From: Granulicella mallensis MP5ACTX8
GTDB taxonomy: Bacteria > Acidobacteriota > Terriglobia > Terriglobales > Acidobacteriaceae
NCBI RefSeq assembly: GCF_000178955.2
Contig: NC_016631.1
Coordinates: 5,208,001-5,272,000, forward strand
Direction of reading: 5' to 3'
Length of the DNA: 64,000 bases
Below are positions 37,601-46,581 of this stretch, piece by piece. Numbering within the stretch: position 1 is the stretch's first letter; each line of letters begins with the position of its first letter. Position numbers and translations under genes: made by a program. A model generated the notes under the pieces. That model did no database searches, was not told where the DNA came from, and saw only the letters and a program-made list of their open reading frames with translations.

Positions 37601-38068
37601 ATGACACGTCGTAACTGGATGCTCAGATTTTGTTCCTTGCTTCTGTTTCCCGCAGGCTTGCTCGCCCAGAGCACTGCATCCGCTGCCCCAGCCTCTCCTC
37701 AGAACCAGCCAACGCAAAAGGTCCTGATCCACGTTGGCACGAACAACTCTGAGAACTGGCAGGCCGCGCTGAAGAAGGCAAACGACCTGATGGCATCGAG
37801 CGCAAAGCCCTACGATACCTATGTCGAGATCCTGGCGACGGGCGATGGCCTGAAGCTGATCGACAAAGACAACCCAATGACGAACGAGATCTCGAAGTCG
37901 CTGGATAAGGACGTCAGCTTCGTCGCATGTCACGCGTCGATGAAGACGAATCATATGGAAGATAGTCAGCTTGCAGCTGGAGTAGGTACGGTACCCTCCG
38001 GCGGGCGCGAAATAGCCGCACGCAAGGCCCAAGGTTGGACCGTCCTCGAAGATAAGTCCATCAAGTAA
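37601..38068 (+). CDS. exported DsrE-family protein
   Basis: 155 residues from ATG 37601, with AAAGGA six bases upstream; an upstream TTG at 37580 is less likely. Signal peptide 1-22 (LLAQ). The DsrE/DsrF-like fold is suggested by QKVLIHVGTNNSENWQAALKKANDLM, TYVEILATGDGLKLI and SFVACHASMKT with a cysteine at 110 in the position used by sulfur-relay members. The C-terminal VPSGGREIAARKAQGWTVLE is typical of periplasmic DsrE-like proteins. The function is not known; it stands alone. Confidence 0.85.
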   Translation: MTRRNWMLRFCSLLLFPAGLLAQSTASAAPASPQNQPTQKVLIHVGTNNSENWQAALKKANDLMASSAKPYDTYVEILATGDGLKLIDKDNPMTNEISKSLDKDVSFVACHASMKTNHMEDSQLAAGVGTVPSGGREIAARKAQGWTVLEDKSIK

Positions 38069-38209
38069 AACTCCACGCGCCCTGACACTATTCAATTACT
38101 CATGGTGGCTAGAGGCTGTTATGAACTTGGATCAAGTTAGCGACTTCTCGAACGGTTCCTTTGTTTCGAAATCGGAGAGATGGGGGACGAAGCGAGCCGG
38201 GTATCCGAG

Positions 38210-38244
38210 TGAAGCATCTCGCAAAAAGCGCGAGATGCTTCACA
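38210..38244. repeat. 14-bp hairpin, possible dispersed repeat or terminator
   Basis: Arms GTGAAGCATCTCGC (38210-38223) and GCGAGATGCTTCAC (38231-38244), loop AAAAAGC. The flanking GC-rich segment (38178-38209) has no coding sense. It lies between the DsrE gene and a small convergent membrane gene. Element-family membership would need a genome comparison. Confidence 0.55.
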
Positions 38245-38318
38245 CTGGACCATGAATTTGTGGGGGCTAAACAGAAAACGCTATGGGTACCAGGTAACCA
38301 AGAATGAGACTTCCCAGG

Positions 38319-38651
38319 TCAAAAATGTACATTCCGATAGAAGATGCAGTAGGTCTCCAGATACCAGGACCCGACGAAGAGAAGAAACATCACGCCTGAC
38401 GCCCACCAGAACAGCTGCATCGGCAATGTAGCCGCAAGCCGCGCACTGTTTGCCGATGGCTTTTGCGCCGACTCCCCAAAGATCAACCCGCTTGCGAGTG
38501 CGATTCCGCCGGACAGTGCCAGCAACTCAAGAGAGTCCCAGATTCTCTCGTGAAGTCCGCTTGGCGGACCAAGAAAAGCCGTATGGAAGACAGCACACAG
38601 GGAGAGCAGGCACAACATCAAGGAGATCGGTTTGGCCACCTCTTTCAACAC
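38319..38651 (-). CDS. small membrane protein of unknown function
   Basis: 110 residues from a GTG at 38651 with AAGGAGG eight bases upstream, which supports a real gene. Three predicted membrane helices (about 8-28, 42-60, 78-100). No family is recognised. It is divergent from the permease operon and shares the 38652-38998 upstream region. Confidence 0.65.
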   Translation of the reverse strand: MLKEVAKPISLMLCLLSLCAVFHTAFLGPPSGLHERIWDSLELLALSGGIALASGLIFGESAQKPSANSARLAATLPMQLFWWASGVMFLLFVGSWYLETYCIFYRNVHF

Positions 38652-38761
38652 TATGCTGGCCTCCTTGCGCCCTCAGTTTACGCCCCCTGAAACGCTGCGT
38701 ACAACTTCACATGAAGCGGCAGGGGCACCTTCTCCGAAGTGCGGGGATTTCGGTTTAGGAA

Positions 38762-38779
38762 GATACTTATGAACGTATC
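38762..38779 (+). promoter_or_regulatory. 18-bp operator candidate, copy A
   Basis: GATACTTATGAACGTATC, with palindromic ends GATAC/GTATC. The reverse complement of a site at 43917-43934 matches it in 17 of 18 positions. It lies upstream of the permease/kinase/esterase operon. The ROK regulator encoded between the two copies is the natural candidate ligand (inference). Confidence 0.6.
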
Positions 38780-38936
38780 GTTAACATGTATTCCAGTCAA
38801 CGTAATCTTTACGGACTGCTCATTTCGTTTGCGAGTGCAACCGCCACGACCCCGCTAAAACGCCGAAAACAAGCTGGTATTGCCAACTTCAAGCAGCTCA
38901 GGGGCTTGGCAAGGCATAGAGGCTTATTAACGACTA

Positions 38937-38965
38937 TTGACAAAGAATCGGCATCGCGGGATACT
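38937..38965 (+). promoter_or_regulatory. sigma-70-like promoter of the permease operon
   Basis: TTGACA (38937-38942), 17-base spacer, GATACT (38960-38965). Transcription would begin near 38972, which rules out upstream start codons for the permease and supports its start at 38999. Seen by eye only. Confidence 0.5.
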
Positions 38966-38998
38966 CGTCTATATTCAATGGGTGATCCGGAGCCTCTC

Positions 38999-40360
38999 AT
39001 GCAGGTCAATCTAGCAGGTGCAGAGGAAGGTCCAGATCGCCAAATGGGGCTCTTCGGAGCCTGCACCTCTAACATGCTCAATATGATAGGGGTGGGGCCG
39101 TTCCTGAGCATCCCCCTCGTCCTGATCGCTGTACATGGCTCGAAGGTTCTGCTCGCCTGGGTTCTGGGCGCGGTGATCTCGCTGTGCGATGGCCTTGTAT
39201 GGGCGGAACTCGGCTCTGCCATGCCCTTTTCCGGAGGGCCTTACTTTTACCTTCGGTATGCCTTCGGAGAGAAAACCTACGGCAAGGCGGCAAGCTTTCT
39301 TGTTCTCTGGTCGTCTGTACTTACTGCCCCTCTTCTGATCGCCTCGGGCGCAGTGGGCTTTGCCCAGTACCTTCGATATCTCTGGCCCACCCTCCACGAT
39401 GGGGGGCTTTCCCTCGTAGCGATGGCGGTCTGCCTCATCAACGTGATCCTGCTCTATCGCAGGATCACGACGATCAGCGCCATCTCCATCGGGCTCTGGT
39501 TACTGGTCGTCGGAACGATTATCTGGATCATCGTGAGTGGAGCGACACACGTTCCGTTCGCCCTCAAAGAACAGTTCAGCGGTGGGTATCCAGTCATGGA
39601 CGGAGCCTTCTGGAAGGGTGTGGGCGCCGCAACCCTGATCGCTGTCTACGATTACGCCGGCTACTATAACGTCTGCCTGATCGGGGGCGAATTGAAGCGT
39701 CCCGAACGCACGATCCCCTACTCGATCATCGGTTCTATCTTCCTGGTGGCTATTCTTTACATCGCCATGAACCTTGCCATCATCGGCGTACTGCCGGTTC
39801 AACAGAGTATGCACTCCAGTGCGATCGTAGCGGACTACATGCAGGCGGTTTACAACGTCAGGTATGCCAGGATCGCGGATGTGCTCATCCTGGTCGCAGC
39901 CTTTGCCTCCGTGTTCGCAATCCTGCTCGGCTTCTCGCGCATTCCCTTTGCGGCTGCAAAGCAAGGAGAGTTCTTCAGCATCTTTGCGAAGGAACACCCG
40001 ACGAAGAACTTCCCGCATATGTCGTTGCTGATCCTCGGAGTTCTCTCTGCCTGTGCCTGCTTGCTCAGCCTTAGTACGCTCATCAGCCTGGTCATCGTTA
40101 TCCAGACGATGGTCCAGTTTCTTGCCCAGTGCGTCGCGGTGGTTCTATTGCGCAGGAGCCACGCCGGCAAGAATAATCTTACCTTTCGCATGCCGCTCTA
40201 TCCGTTGCCGGTAGTCATCGCTTTTATAGGATGGCTCCTTATTCTGGCTTCCAGCGGTGTAAGAAATATCCTTCTCGCCCTCGCCATCACGCTCGCGGGA
40301 ATAGCTGCTTTTCTCTATAAATCACGCCAGGAACAAAGCTGGCCTTTTGAAACCTTATGA
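38999..40360 (+). CDS. APC-superfamily amino acid/amine permease
   Basis: 453 residues from ATG 38999, chosen because GGAG lies six bases upstream and a good promoter ends at 38965; the frame is open back to 38786, but those residues look unlike an APC protein. Twelve membrane helices are predicted. Motifs: MGLFGACTSNMLNMIGVGPFLSIPLV (helix 1 with the unwound Gly-rich segment), AELGSAMPFSGGPYFYLRYAFGE (helix 3 region) and GGELKRPERTIPYSI. It is the first gene of an operon with a PfkB-type kinase (ATGA overlap) and an esterase. The substrate is unknown; the setting suggests an amino sugar, nucleoside or sugar-amine. Confidence 0.88.
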   Translation: MQVNLAGAEEGPDRQMGLFGACTSNMLNMIGVGPFLSIPLVLIAVHGSKVLLAWVLGAVISLCDGLVWAELGSAMPFSGGPYFYLRYAFGEKTYGKAASFLVLWSSVLTAPLLIASGAVGFAQYLRYLWPTLHDGGLSLVAMAVCLINVILLYRRITTISAISIGLWLLVVGTIIWIIVSGATHVPFALKEQFSGGYPVMDGAFWKGVGAATLIAVYDYAGYYNVCLIGGELKRPERTIPYSIIGSIFLVAILYIAMNLAIIGVLPVQQSMHSSAIVADYMQAVYNVRYARIADVLILVAAFASVFAILLGFSRIPFAAAKQGEFFSIFAKEHPTKNFPHMSLLILGVLSACACLLSLSTLISLVIVIQTMVQFLAQCVAVVLLRRSHAGKNNLTFRMPLYPLPVVIAFIGWLLILASSGVRNILLALAITLAGIAAFLYKSRQEQSWPFETL

Positions 40361-41289
40361 CTAAATGCTGGAATATCGCCGTTGTCGGCGAAGTATATGT
40401 AGACCATATCTTTACCGATTTTGACCACGTCCCGCTGCCTGGGGAAGAGGTCTTCGCAGAGCAGTATCGCCGCGAGGCCGGAGGCGGCACCGTCAACACA
40501 GCCTGCGCCCTGGCTCGCCTTGGCCACAACTCCTCCATCTTCGGAGTGTTTGGGGAAGATGAAGAGGCGTGGCTTCGCTTGAGACTAAGTTCGTTTGGAG
40601 TGCATGCTGAGCACGCTGCCTCCTCTGAGCTCCCAAATGCACTCACTGTAAGCATGTCGACGACCTCGGACCGCAGCTTCTTGAGCTATGCCGGGGCCAA
40701 TCGAATTCTGGAAAAGTATGTAGCTCTGCCTGAAACGATCGCCGCTCTTTCCATGGCTCAGCACGTTCATTTCGCCATGCCGCTCGAAGTTGAACTTGCA
40801 AAGGTATTGCTGCCTTCCCTGCGTGCCGCCGGCTGCACCCTATCGATCGATCCGGGCTGGCGTAAGGATTGGTTCCTAAGCTCTGGAAGCCTTGATATAT
40901 TACGCATGGTCGACCTATTTTTACCGAACGAGAGCGAAGCCCAATTGCTGACCGGACACAAGAAACCAGAACAGATGTTGCGTTCCTGTGCCGCATTGGG
41001 ACTGCACCACACAGTCATTAAGCTGGGGCCTCGTGGAGCTGTCACTTTTCAGAACGACCGGCTATACACGATGGTGCCGCCAGATGTTCAAGTGATCGAT
41101 ACCACCGGGGCGGGCGATGCTTTTGATGCCGGCTTTATCGATGCCTGGCTATCCGGGGCCGATATCGAAGAGCAGCTGCGGAGGGCCTGCATCTGCGGCT
41201 CCCTCTCCACCCGTGCCCGCGGCGCTCTTACCGCTCTGCCTTTCCGTGAGGAGATGCGGGACTTTGTACAGGAAAAATCTATCTTCTAA
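40357..41289 (+). CDS. PfkB-family carbohydrate kinase
   Basis: 310 residues of the ribokinase/PfkB family. N-terminal NIAVVGEVYVDHIF and the first signature AGGGTVNTACALARLGHNSSIFGVFGED; second signature DTTGAGDAFDAGFIDAWL with catalytic Asp in GAGD. The middle contains LSIDPGWRKDWF and LFLPNESEAQLLTG, as in sugar kinases. It starts inside the permease stop (ATGA), so import and phosphorylation are probably coupled. The sugar cannot be read from the sequence. Confidence 0.9.
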   Translation: MTKCWNIAVVGEVYVDHIFTDFDHVPLPGEEVFAEQYRREAGGGTVNTACALARLGHNSSIFGVFGEDEEAWLRLRLSSFGVHAEHAASSELPNALTVSMSTTSDRSFLSYAGANRILEKYVALPETIAALSMAQHVHFAMPLEVELAKVLLPSLRAAGCTLSIDPGWRKDWFLSSGSLDILRMVDLFLPNESEAQLLTGHKKPEQMLRSCAALGLHHTVIKLGPRGAVTFQNDRLYTMVPPDVQVIDTTGAGDAFDAGFIDAWLSGADIEEQLRRACICGSLSTRARGALTALPFREEMRDFVQEKSIF

Positions 41290-41304
41290 GCTCGTGGAGA
41301 ATGA

Positions 41305-42246
41305 ATGTCGAACCTACCGATGGACCCTGCGTTCGCATCGCTTGCCAAGCACCCGAGGGAGGTTCTCCGGGATGCAAACGTTGCGCGTGAAGCACTCTCT
41401 GCTGCGCGGCAGGGCTCTAAGTCGTGGGCATCAGAGTTAGATCTTGCGGTAGAAGACCTGGATGTTCCTTCTTCCAACAGCGAAGAGAAGCAGGTCCCGA
41501 TACGTATCTATCGCCCAAAAGCCGCAGGGGGCGCACTGCCCGTACTGCTCTACCTTCATGGGGGTGGGTTTTATTGCGGAGACCTCTTCTCTGAGGAGCG
41601 GCAATGCGCCCATTATGCACACAACGCGCAGTGTGCCGTTGTGTGCGTTGCTTACCGGCTCTCTCCTGAAAACCCCTTCCCCGCCGCGCTTACAGACTGT
41701 TACCGCGTACTAGAGTTTCTCTGGAACGAGAGCCAGGACCTGAATCTGGATCGCGACCTTCTTGCTGTAGGAGGCTCCAGTGCGGGAGCGAATCTCGCCG
41801 CCGCCATCGCTCTGCTCGCGCGTGATCGCAAGGGGCCCAGGATCTGCTTCCAAATGCTGTTGATTCCTGCGCTGGATGACCGTCTCGAGACGCCGTCCGC
41901 ACGTCAATTTACCGATGTTCCTGACTTTGCGAGACCCGAAGCAGAGGGCATGTGGCGTTGGTACCTTGGCCAAAACGTGCAGGAGGTTTCGCCTTACGCG
42001 GCTCCGGCGCGCGCTGAAGATCTATCTGACCTGCCCGCAGCGTACGTACTCTGCGCCGGTCTTGATCCCCTTCGAGATGAAGGCCTCCATTACGCACGGC
42101 GCCTGACAGAGGCCGGAGTAGCTGTGGAACTCCACCTGGTTCCCTCCATTCCTCATGGTTTCGCCAGTATTCCTTCTGCGGAGGTCTCAAAGCGCCTATT
42201 AAACGAGCAGGTAGACATCCTGCGTAATGTATTTCTCCCCAAATGA
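41305..42246 (+). CDS. alpha/beta hydrolase, HSL-type esterase
   Basis: 313 residues of the hormone-sensitive lipase (family IV) esterases. The oxyanion motif HGGGFYCGD and the nucleophile motif GGSSAGANLAAA are present, then the Asp region CAGLDPLRDEG and the catalytic His in IPHGFASIP. The lack of a signal peptide suggests a cytoplasmic enzyme. GGAG lies five bases upstream, 15 bases after the kinase gene, so it is the third gene of the operon. It may deacylate a substituted substrate brought in by the permease (inference). Confidence 0.9.
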   Translation: MSNLPMDPAFASLAKHPREVLRDANVAREALSAARQGSKSWASELDLAVEDLDVPSSNSEEKQVPIRIYRPKAAGGALPVLLYLHGGGFYCGDLFSEERQCAHYAHNAQCAVVCVAYRLSPENPFPAALTDCYRVLEFLWNESQDLNLDRDLLAVGGSSAGANLAAAIALLARDRKGPRICFQMLLIPALDDRLETPSARQFTDVPDFARPEAEGMWRWYLGQNVQEVSPYAAPARAEDLSDLPAAYVLCAGLDPLRDEGLHYARRLTEAGVAVELHLVPSIPHGFASIPSAEVSKRLLNEQVDILRNVFLPK

Positions 42247-42472
42247 AACAGTTTATGAGACTATGTAGGAATTCCATTCCAGAGTAGGCCTACATGGATG
42301 TCCCTGCCCGCATCTTTGGTTAGACAAGATTGCTACTGCCAGGTTCAATCAAGGCAGTTCAAGGTTTGTCATTCGCTTTTGTTTCCTTCAACGGAAATAG
42401 ATAAGCTAGATTACCCATAAGAGCTGATGGCGGAAGTTTTAGAATTTTTCTAGGATCGTTCGAGGCAGCAGG

Positions 42473-43666
42473 ATGAGTAAGAGTCGGATATTGATAGGCA
42501 GTCCAGCATTAATGCGCCAGACAAATGCGCGCACAATTTTGATGTTGTTGAAGAAATTGGACCACTGTTCGCGTGCGGACCTTGTTCGCGAAACGGGCAT
42601 GAGCGCTCCAACGGTTGCGAATGTCGTCTCCGATCTCAACGACCTCGGATTGATTGAATGGATTGGCGAAGGTACATCCAGCGGAGGCCGCCGGCCGGAC
42701 AATCTTCGTTTCAAAGCTGACTATGGCTGCCTTGCAGGAGTCGATATCACTGCGGATGCGCTTCGCATTCTGGTTACTGACCTGAACGGCACGCTCATCG
42801 AGGAACAGTACGAATCTCTGCCAAAGGACTCCCGCAATCCAATTGCTGTGATCGAGATATTACGTGGGTCGCTAAAAGCAATCATGCAGAGACATAGTCT
42901 GGCCTGGAAGAAGTTACTTGCCATGACGGTCGGCGTGGCCGGAATTATCAACGTTCGAGATGGCGTTGTGATCTCCGTTAGCAATTTAAACGCCTGGAGA
43001 GATCTTCCTCTCCTGGATATGCTGAAAAAACAATTTTCGTGTGCCCTGTTCGTGGAGAACGATACCAATCTCGCAGCGATTGGGGAGCACTTTCGCGGTG
43101 TTGCTCAATCGGAAGAAAGCTTCATCTTCGTCACCGTAGGATCGGGCGTCGGTGCGGGAATATTTGTCAATGGCCAGATCGTGCATGGATCGAGTTGGTC
43201 GGCTGGAGAAATTGGCTATCTCCGCATCCCCAATGTCTCGGGCATGCCACCTTCTTTGTATGAATTCGGTGGCCTCGAGCAAGTGGTAGGTGGTCCCGGC
43301 ATTTTAAGAAGCTGGAATGCGGCCGGAAACAAATCGGGCGCGACGATCAAAGTACGCAAAGCGAGCGATGTGCTGGACCTCGCGCTGGAAGGCAACTCGG
43401 CTGCACAGAAACTGGTCTTGCAGCGAGCTCGCCTGCTCAAAGACGTGGTTCTCAATCTCGCTCTCACCTTGAATCCCAGCCTCTTTGTATTCGGAGGCGA
43501 ACTGGGAGCTCATGCGGCGTTACTGGAGCCGACAGTGGAGATGCTGCGCAAGAGTGAGATTGCGGTAGCCGAGGTATTGCCAAGCAGCCTCGGGAAATCG
43601 GCCGTCGTATGGGGCGCCGTGGCTATGGCGATGCGGGATTCCGAGCAGAAACTATATCGCTACTAG
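42473..43666 (+). CDS. ROK-family transcriptional regulator (NagC/XylR-like)
   Basis: 397 residues. N-terminal winged helix (about 15-80): RQTNARTILMLLKKLDHCSRADLVRETGMSAPTVANVVSDLNDLGLI, then a ROK ATPase-fold domain with GVDITADALRILVTDLNGTLIEE, VGVAGIINVRDGVV, VENDTNLAAIGEH and VTVGSGVGAGIFVNGQ. The usual ExGH...CxCGxxGC zinc motif is altered: GEIGYLRIP lacks the His, and the following PPSLYEFGGLEQ lacks all Cys. It is therefore probably a DNA-binding sensor rather than a sugar kinase. It lies between two copies of an 18-bp site, one before the permease operon and one before the large chitinase. Confidence 0.88.
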   Translation: MSKSRILIGSPALMRQTNARTILMLLKKLDHCSRADLVRETGMSAPTVANVVSDLNDLGLIEWIGEGTSSGGRRPDNLRFKADYGCLAGVDITADALRILVTDLNGTLIEEQYESLPKDSRNPIAVIEILRGSLKAIMQRHSLAWKKLLAMTVGVAGIINVRDGVVISVSNLNAWRDLPLLDMLKKQFSCALFVENDTNLAAIGEHFRGVAQSEESFIFVTVGSGVGAGIFVNGQIVHGSSWSAGEIGYLRIPNVSGMPPSLYEFGGLEQVVGGPGILRSWNAAGNKSGATIKVRKASDVLDLALEGNSAAQKLVLQRARLLKDVVLNLALTLNPSLFVFGGELGAHAALLEPTVEMLRKSEIAVAEVLPSSLGKSAVVWGAVAMAMRDSEQKLYRY

Positions 43667-44276
43667 ATCCATCGCTGGCACAGAGTCAGACTGTAAACCT
43701 CTATCTGATTGGTTTTGCGTTGCCTGGTTTCGATAGACGATAAAACGTCCGGCCAGGCAGCGTTGCAACAGGCGTCAATACCCTGCAATCCCTGCAACAT
43801 CTTGCGATAGCAGGAGATATCTCCGTATCCTTTTTAAAATTTGTTTCGCAAACACAGATGCAGACAATGCTGAACAAGGTATTGTTAAAATACTGTTGAC
43901 CATCCTTGATTCTAATGATACGTTCCTAAGTATCTTTTGTACCCAATCTTTCGCGTCACATTTCGAGTGAACGTCGTATGCAGAACCTTTGCGGCTCACT
44001 CTCTTTCAGGCTCGCATTTCATTCTGTTCTATCGACGTACCGATGGAGGTTTCGAATGTAACGATGTCGAACCGCTTTCCGCCTGTGCTTATTGGCTGGT
44101 TTGTTATCCGCACTATAGGTTGCTACATCGATCCTCCCTCCTATCCTGTCCGCTCAAAGCATGATCGCAAGTTCGCTCTCAGGTTTACCCAGACCAATCT
44201 GGCACGCCCATCATCGAGTTTCCAAACTCTCAACCACGGGTGGAGAATCTAGCCCCCAAAATTCAAGGAGATTCAA
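43667..44276. other. 610-base AT-rich regulatory region
   Basis: No gene is supported. It includes a GTATT-n5-AATAC repeat (about 43879-43893), the operator candidate at 43917-43934 and a plain stretch of about 340 bases before the chitinase ribosome site (AAGGAG). A long untranslated leader for the chitinase gene is possible. Confidence 0.5.
43917..43934 (-). promoter_or_regulatory. 18-bp operator candidate, copy B
   Basis: GATACGTTCCTAAGTATC; its reverse complement GATACTTAGGAACGTATC differs from copy A (38762-38779) at a single base. It lies about 340 bases before the chitinase gene. Shared control is inferred. Confidence 0.6.
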
Positions 44277-46406
44277 ATGAAGCGCACTATCATCTCCCTA
44301 TTTCTGTTTTGTGGCTTACTCGTTCTATCACTTCCCAGGGCCGCCTCAGCCCAGACCGCATGCGCTGCAGCATGGAGCGCCACGGCGGTCTACACCGCAG
44401 GCATGACAGCAAGCCTGAGCGGCGAGAACTACGTCGCCAACTGGTGGACACAAGGCAACAGTCCGGCAACCAACAGCGGCGGAGCCGGTACGGGTCAGCC
44501 TTGGACCGCGACAGGAGCCTGTTCGAGCTCGACCTGTTCGACGGTGCCGGCTATACCGACTGGATTAGCATCTTCGGGAACGACTAGTTCCGGCACAAGC
44601 CTGAGCTGGGGAGCGGTGACTGCTCCTACAGGCTGCACCGTTAGCTACAAAGTGCTGCAAGGTGGAGCTTCGATTGCGACCCCAAGCACAAACTCCGATG
44701 CCGTAACGGGCCTCTCTCCCTCGACAACATACAGCTTCGCCGTGGAAGCCTCGGACGCTGCGGGCACATCAGCCGCGAGTTCGGCAGTGAGTGTGAAGAC
44801 CCTGGCTAGCTCCTGCGCGACCGCGCCGAGCGCCCCAACAGGATTGACAGCCTCTGGCACGACGGGTTCCACCACCAATTTGACCTGGACCGCAGTTACG
44901 CCTCCTACTGGCTGCACTGTCAGTTATTCCATCTCAGGTGGACCTTCGACCTTAACCTCGACCACAGCGTCGGATACCGTAAGCGGCTTGACCCCTTCGA
45001 CCGCCTATACCTTCACTGTCGTAGCCAAGGACAGCGCCGGTACATCGACTGGAGCCACGGTGCATGTAACGACAACCGCCGTCGTCAGCCAGTCGTTTGT
45101 TGGAGGGTGGTTTGAAGAGTGGGGCACCTACTATGCCAACTCGAACGTTGCGGACCTGCAAAACAGTGGAGGAGTCAACGCTCTTACCCATCTCATCTAT
45201 GCCTTTGCCAAGCCTGCTGCGAACGGCAGCAATGTGACTTGCGCAATTGCCGACTCCTATGCCGATTACCAGAAGGTCGTCCCCCAGGTAACTGGTGCTA
45301 CTCCCGCCGTGGCTCCGCTGCAGGGCAACTTTGGCGCGCTCGCGCAACTCAAGCAGCTCCATCCCAACCTGAAGGTGCTGATCTCCATCGGTGGATGGAA
45401 CCCACCCACCTACAATCAGCTCTTCGACCAGGCATCCAGCACGGCTGCTCAGCGCCAGGCCTTTGTCAGCTCGTGCGTCAACATGTTCATCCAGGGCAAT
45501 ATCGCCTCGGGTGTTTCCACCGGCACTCTCTTCGATGGCTTCGACATCGATTGGGAGTTCCCGAACGCAAACGATACGGCCAACTTCACAGCGTTGATGA
45601 CCGAATTCCGCAACGAGCTGAACACGCTGACGACAACCACCGGCAAGACCTATCAGCTACTCGCCGATCTGCCTGCTGGTCCGTCAACACCGGGCGCGGC
45701 TGCGGACTCGGGCAACGACGGCGGTTATGACACGATCAATATCGCGGGTCTGTCCGCGGTGTTGGACTACATCAATGTCGACGGCTATAACTACTCCGGC
45801 GACTTTTCAAGCGCCACCAATGACGCGTCTCCGCTGTTCGACGAAGCTGCAAGCCCGCTTTTTGGAACAGGTGAGACGATTCAATCCACCGTACAGTACT
45901 ATCTTGCTCACGGCGCAGCGCCGGCCAAGTACACCATGGGCTTCCCACTCTATGGTGCTGGCTGGGCGGGGGGTCTGACCTCAGCCAACAGCGGCATGTA
46001 TCAGAACGCAACCGGAGTGACAGATCCGACCGGCGCTCTGACTACGAACGGAACAGCTCCGGTTCCTAACCTCAACGGAGTAGGAAACTGCTCGACAGGT
46101 GATAACCAGGGAAGTCCGGCAGCAGGATGCGACTACATCCTGACCGACGGTCTGGCAACCTATCAGACGATTGAGAACCTGTTGAATCACGGATTCACTT
46201 CCAGCTACGACGCTACCCGCTGCGTAGTTCGTATGTATAACCCAACCACCAACACGGCATTCAGCTACGACAATCCTGAGTCGGTGCAGTGCAAGGTGAA
46301 CTACATCAAAGCCAATGGTTTGGGCGGAGGCTATGTCTGGGCGTTGAAAGACGACGACACCAGCTCATCCCTGACCAAAGCCCTTGGAACAGACCTTAAC
46401 CCGTAA
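44277..46406 (+). CDS. multidomain GH18 chitinase with chitin-binding and FN3 domains
   Basis: 709 residues. Signal peptide 1-26 (AASAQ). Residues 27-80 form a CBM5/12-type chitin-binding domain (CAAAWSATAVYTAGMTASLSG and YVANWWTQGNSP). Two FN3 domains follow (about 88-176 and 184-268). The GH18 catalytic domain spans about 275-705: SFVGGWFEEWGTYYANSNV, LKVLISIGGWNPP, and the catalytic DGFDIDWEFPN with D420, D423, D425 and E427, then YINVDGYNYSGDF. AAGGAG lies six to seven bases before the ATG. This is the most elaborate chitinase of the window and probably attacks solid chitin. An 18-bp stem terminator follows. Regulation by the upstream ROK protein is inferred from the shared operator. Confidence 0.93.
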   Translation: MKRTIISLFLFCGLLVLSLPRAASAQTACAAAWSATAVYTAGMTASLSGENYVANWWTQGNSPATNSGGAGTGQPWTATGACSSSTCSTVPAIPTGLASSGTTSSGTSLSWGAVTAPTGCTVSYKVLQGGASIATPSTNSDAVTGLSPSTTYSFAVEASDAAGTSAASSAVSVKTLASSCATAPSAPTGLTASGTTGSTTNLTWTAVTPPTGCTVSYSISGGPSTLTSTTASDTVSGLTPSTAYTFTVVAKDSAGTSTGATVHVTTTAVVSQSFVGGWFEEWGTYYANSNVADLQNSGGVNALTHLIYAFAKPAANGSNVTCAIADSYADYQKVVPQVTGATPAVAPLQGNFGALAQLKQLHPNLKVLISIGGWNPPTYNQLFDQASSTAAQRQAFVSSCVNMFIQGNIASGVSTGTLFDGFDIDWEFPNANDTANFTALMTEFRNELNTLTTTTGKTYQLLADLPAGPSTPGAAADSGNDGGYDTINIAGLSAVLDYINVDGYNYSGDFSSATNDASPLFDEAASPLFGTGETIQSTVQYYLAHGAAPAKYTMGFPLYGAGWAGGLTSANSGMYQNATGVTDPTGALTTNGTAPVPNLNGVGNCSTGDNQGSPAAGCDYILTDGLATYQTIENLLNHGFTSSYDATRCVVRMYNPTTNTAFSYDNPESVQCKVNYIKANGLGGGYVWALKDDDTSSSLTKALGTDLNP

Positions 46407-46462
46407 GAACGTTATGCCGTTCAGGAGAAGTCGTCCTGGCCGGTGAAAATAGCTCCTAATGA

Positions 46463-46506
46463 GTTCGACCTTCAGATCGCAACAGATCGCGATCTGAAGG
46501 TCGGAC
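46463..46506 (+). terminator. terminator after the multidomain chitinase
   Basis: Arms 46463-46480 and 46489-46506 pair over 18 positions with one G-U pair and an 8-base loop. It separates the chitinase from the TonB receptor gene. Confidence 0.75.
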
Positions 46507-46581
46507 TAAACCACAGACAAAGCTGAGCAATTCGAAAACCACGCTCCTGCGCCGCGAGCAGCAATATTTATGGAGAGCCTC

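Noticed and set aside
38786-38998. N-terminal extension of the APC permease frame
   Set aside because: The extra 71 residues look unlike the family, have no ribosome site, and a better promoter and start lie downstream.
43879-43893. GTATT-n5-AATAC repeat
   Set aside because: Short arms in AT-rich DNA are expected by chance.
43775-43999. 74-residue minus-strand frame in the AT-rich region
   Set aside because: No ribosome site, no recognisable domain, and it overlaps the operator candidate.
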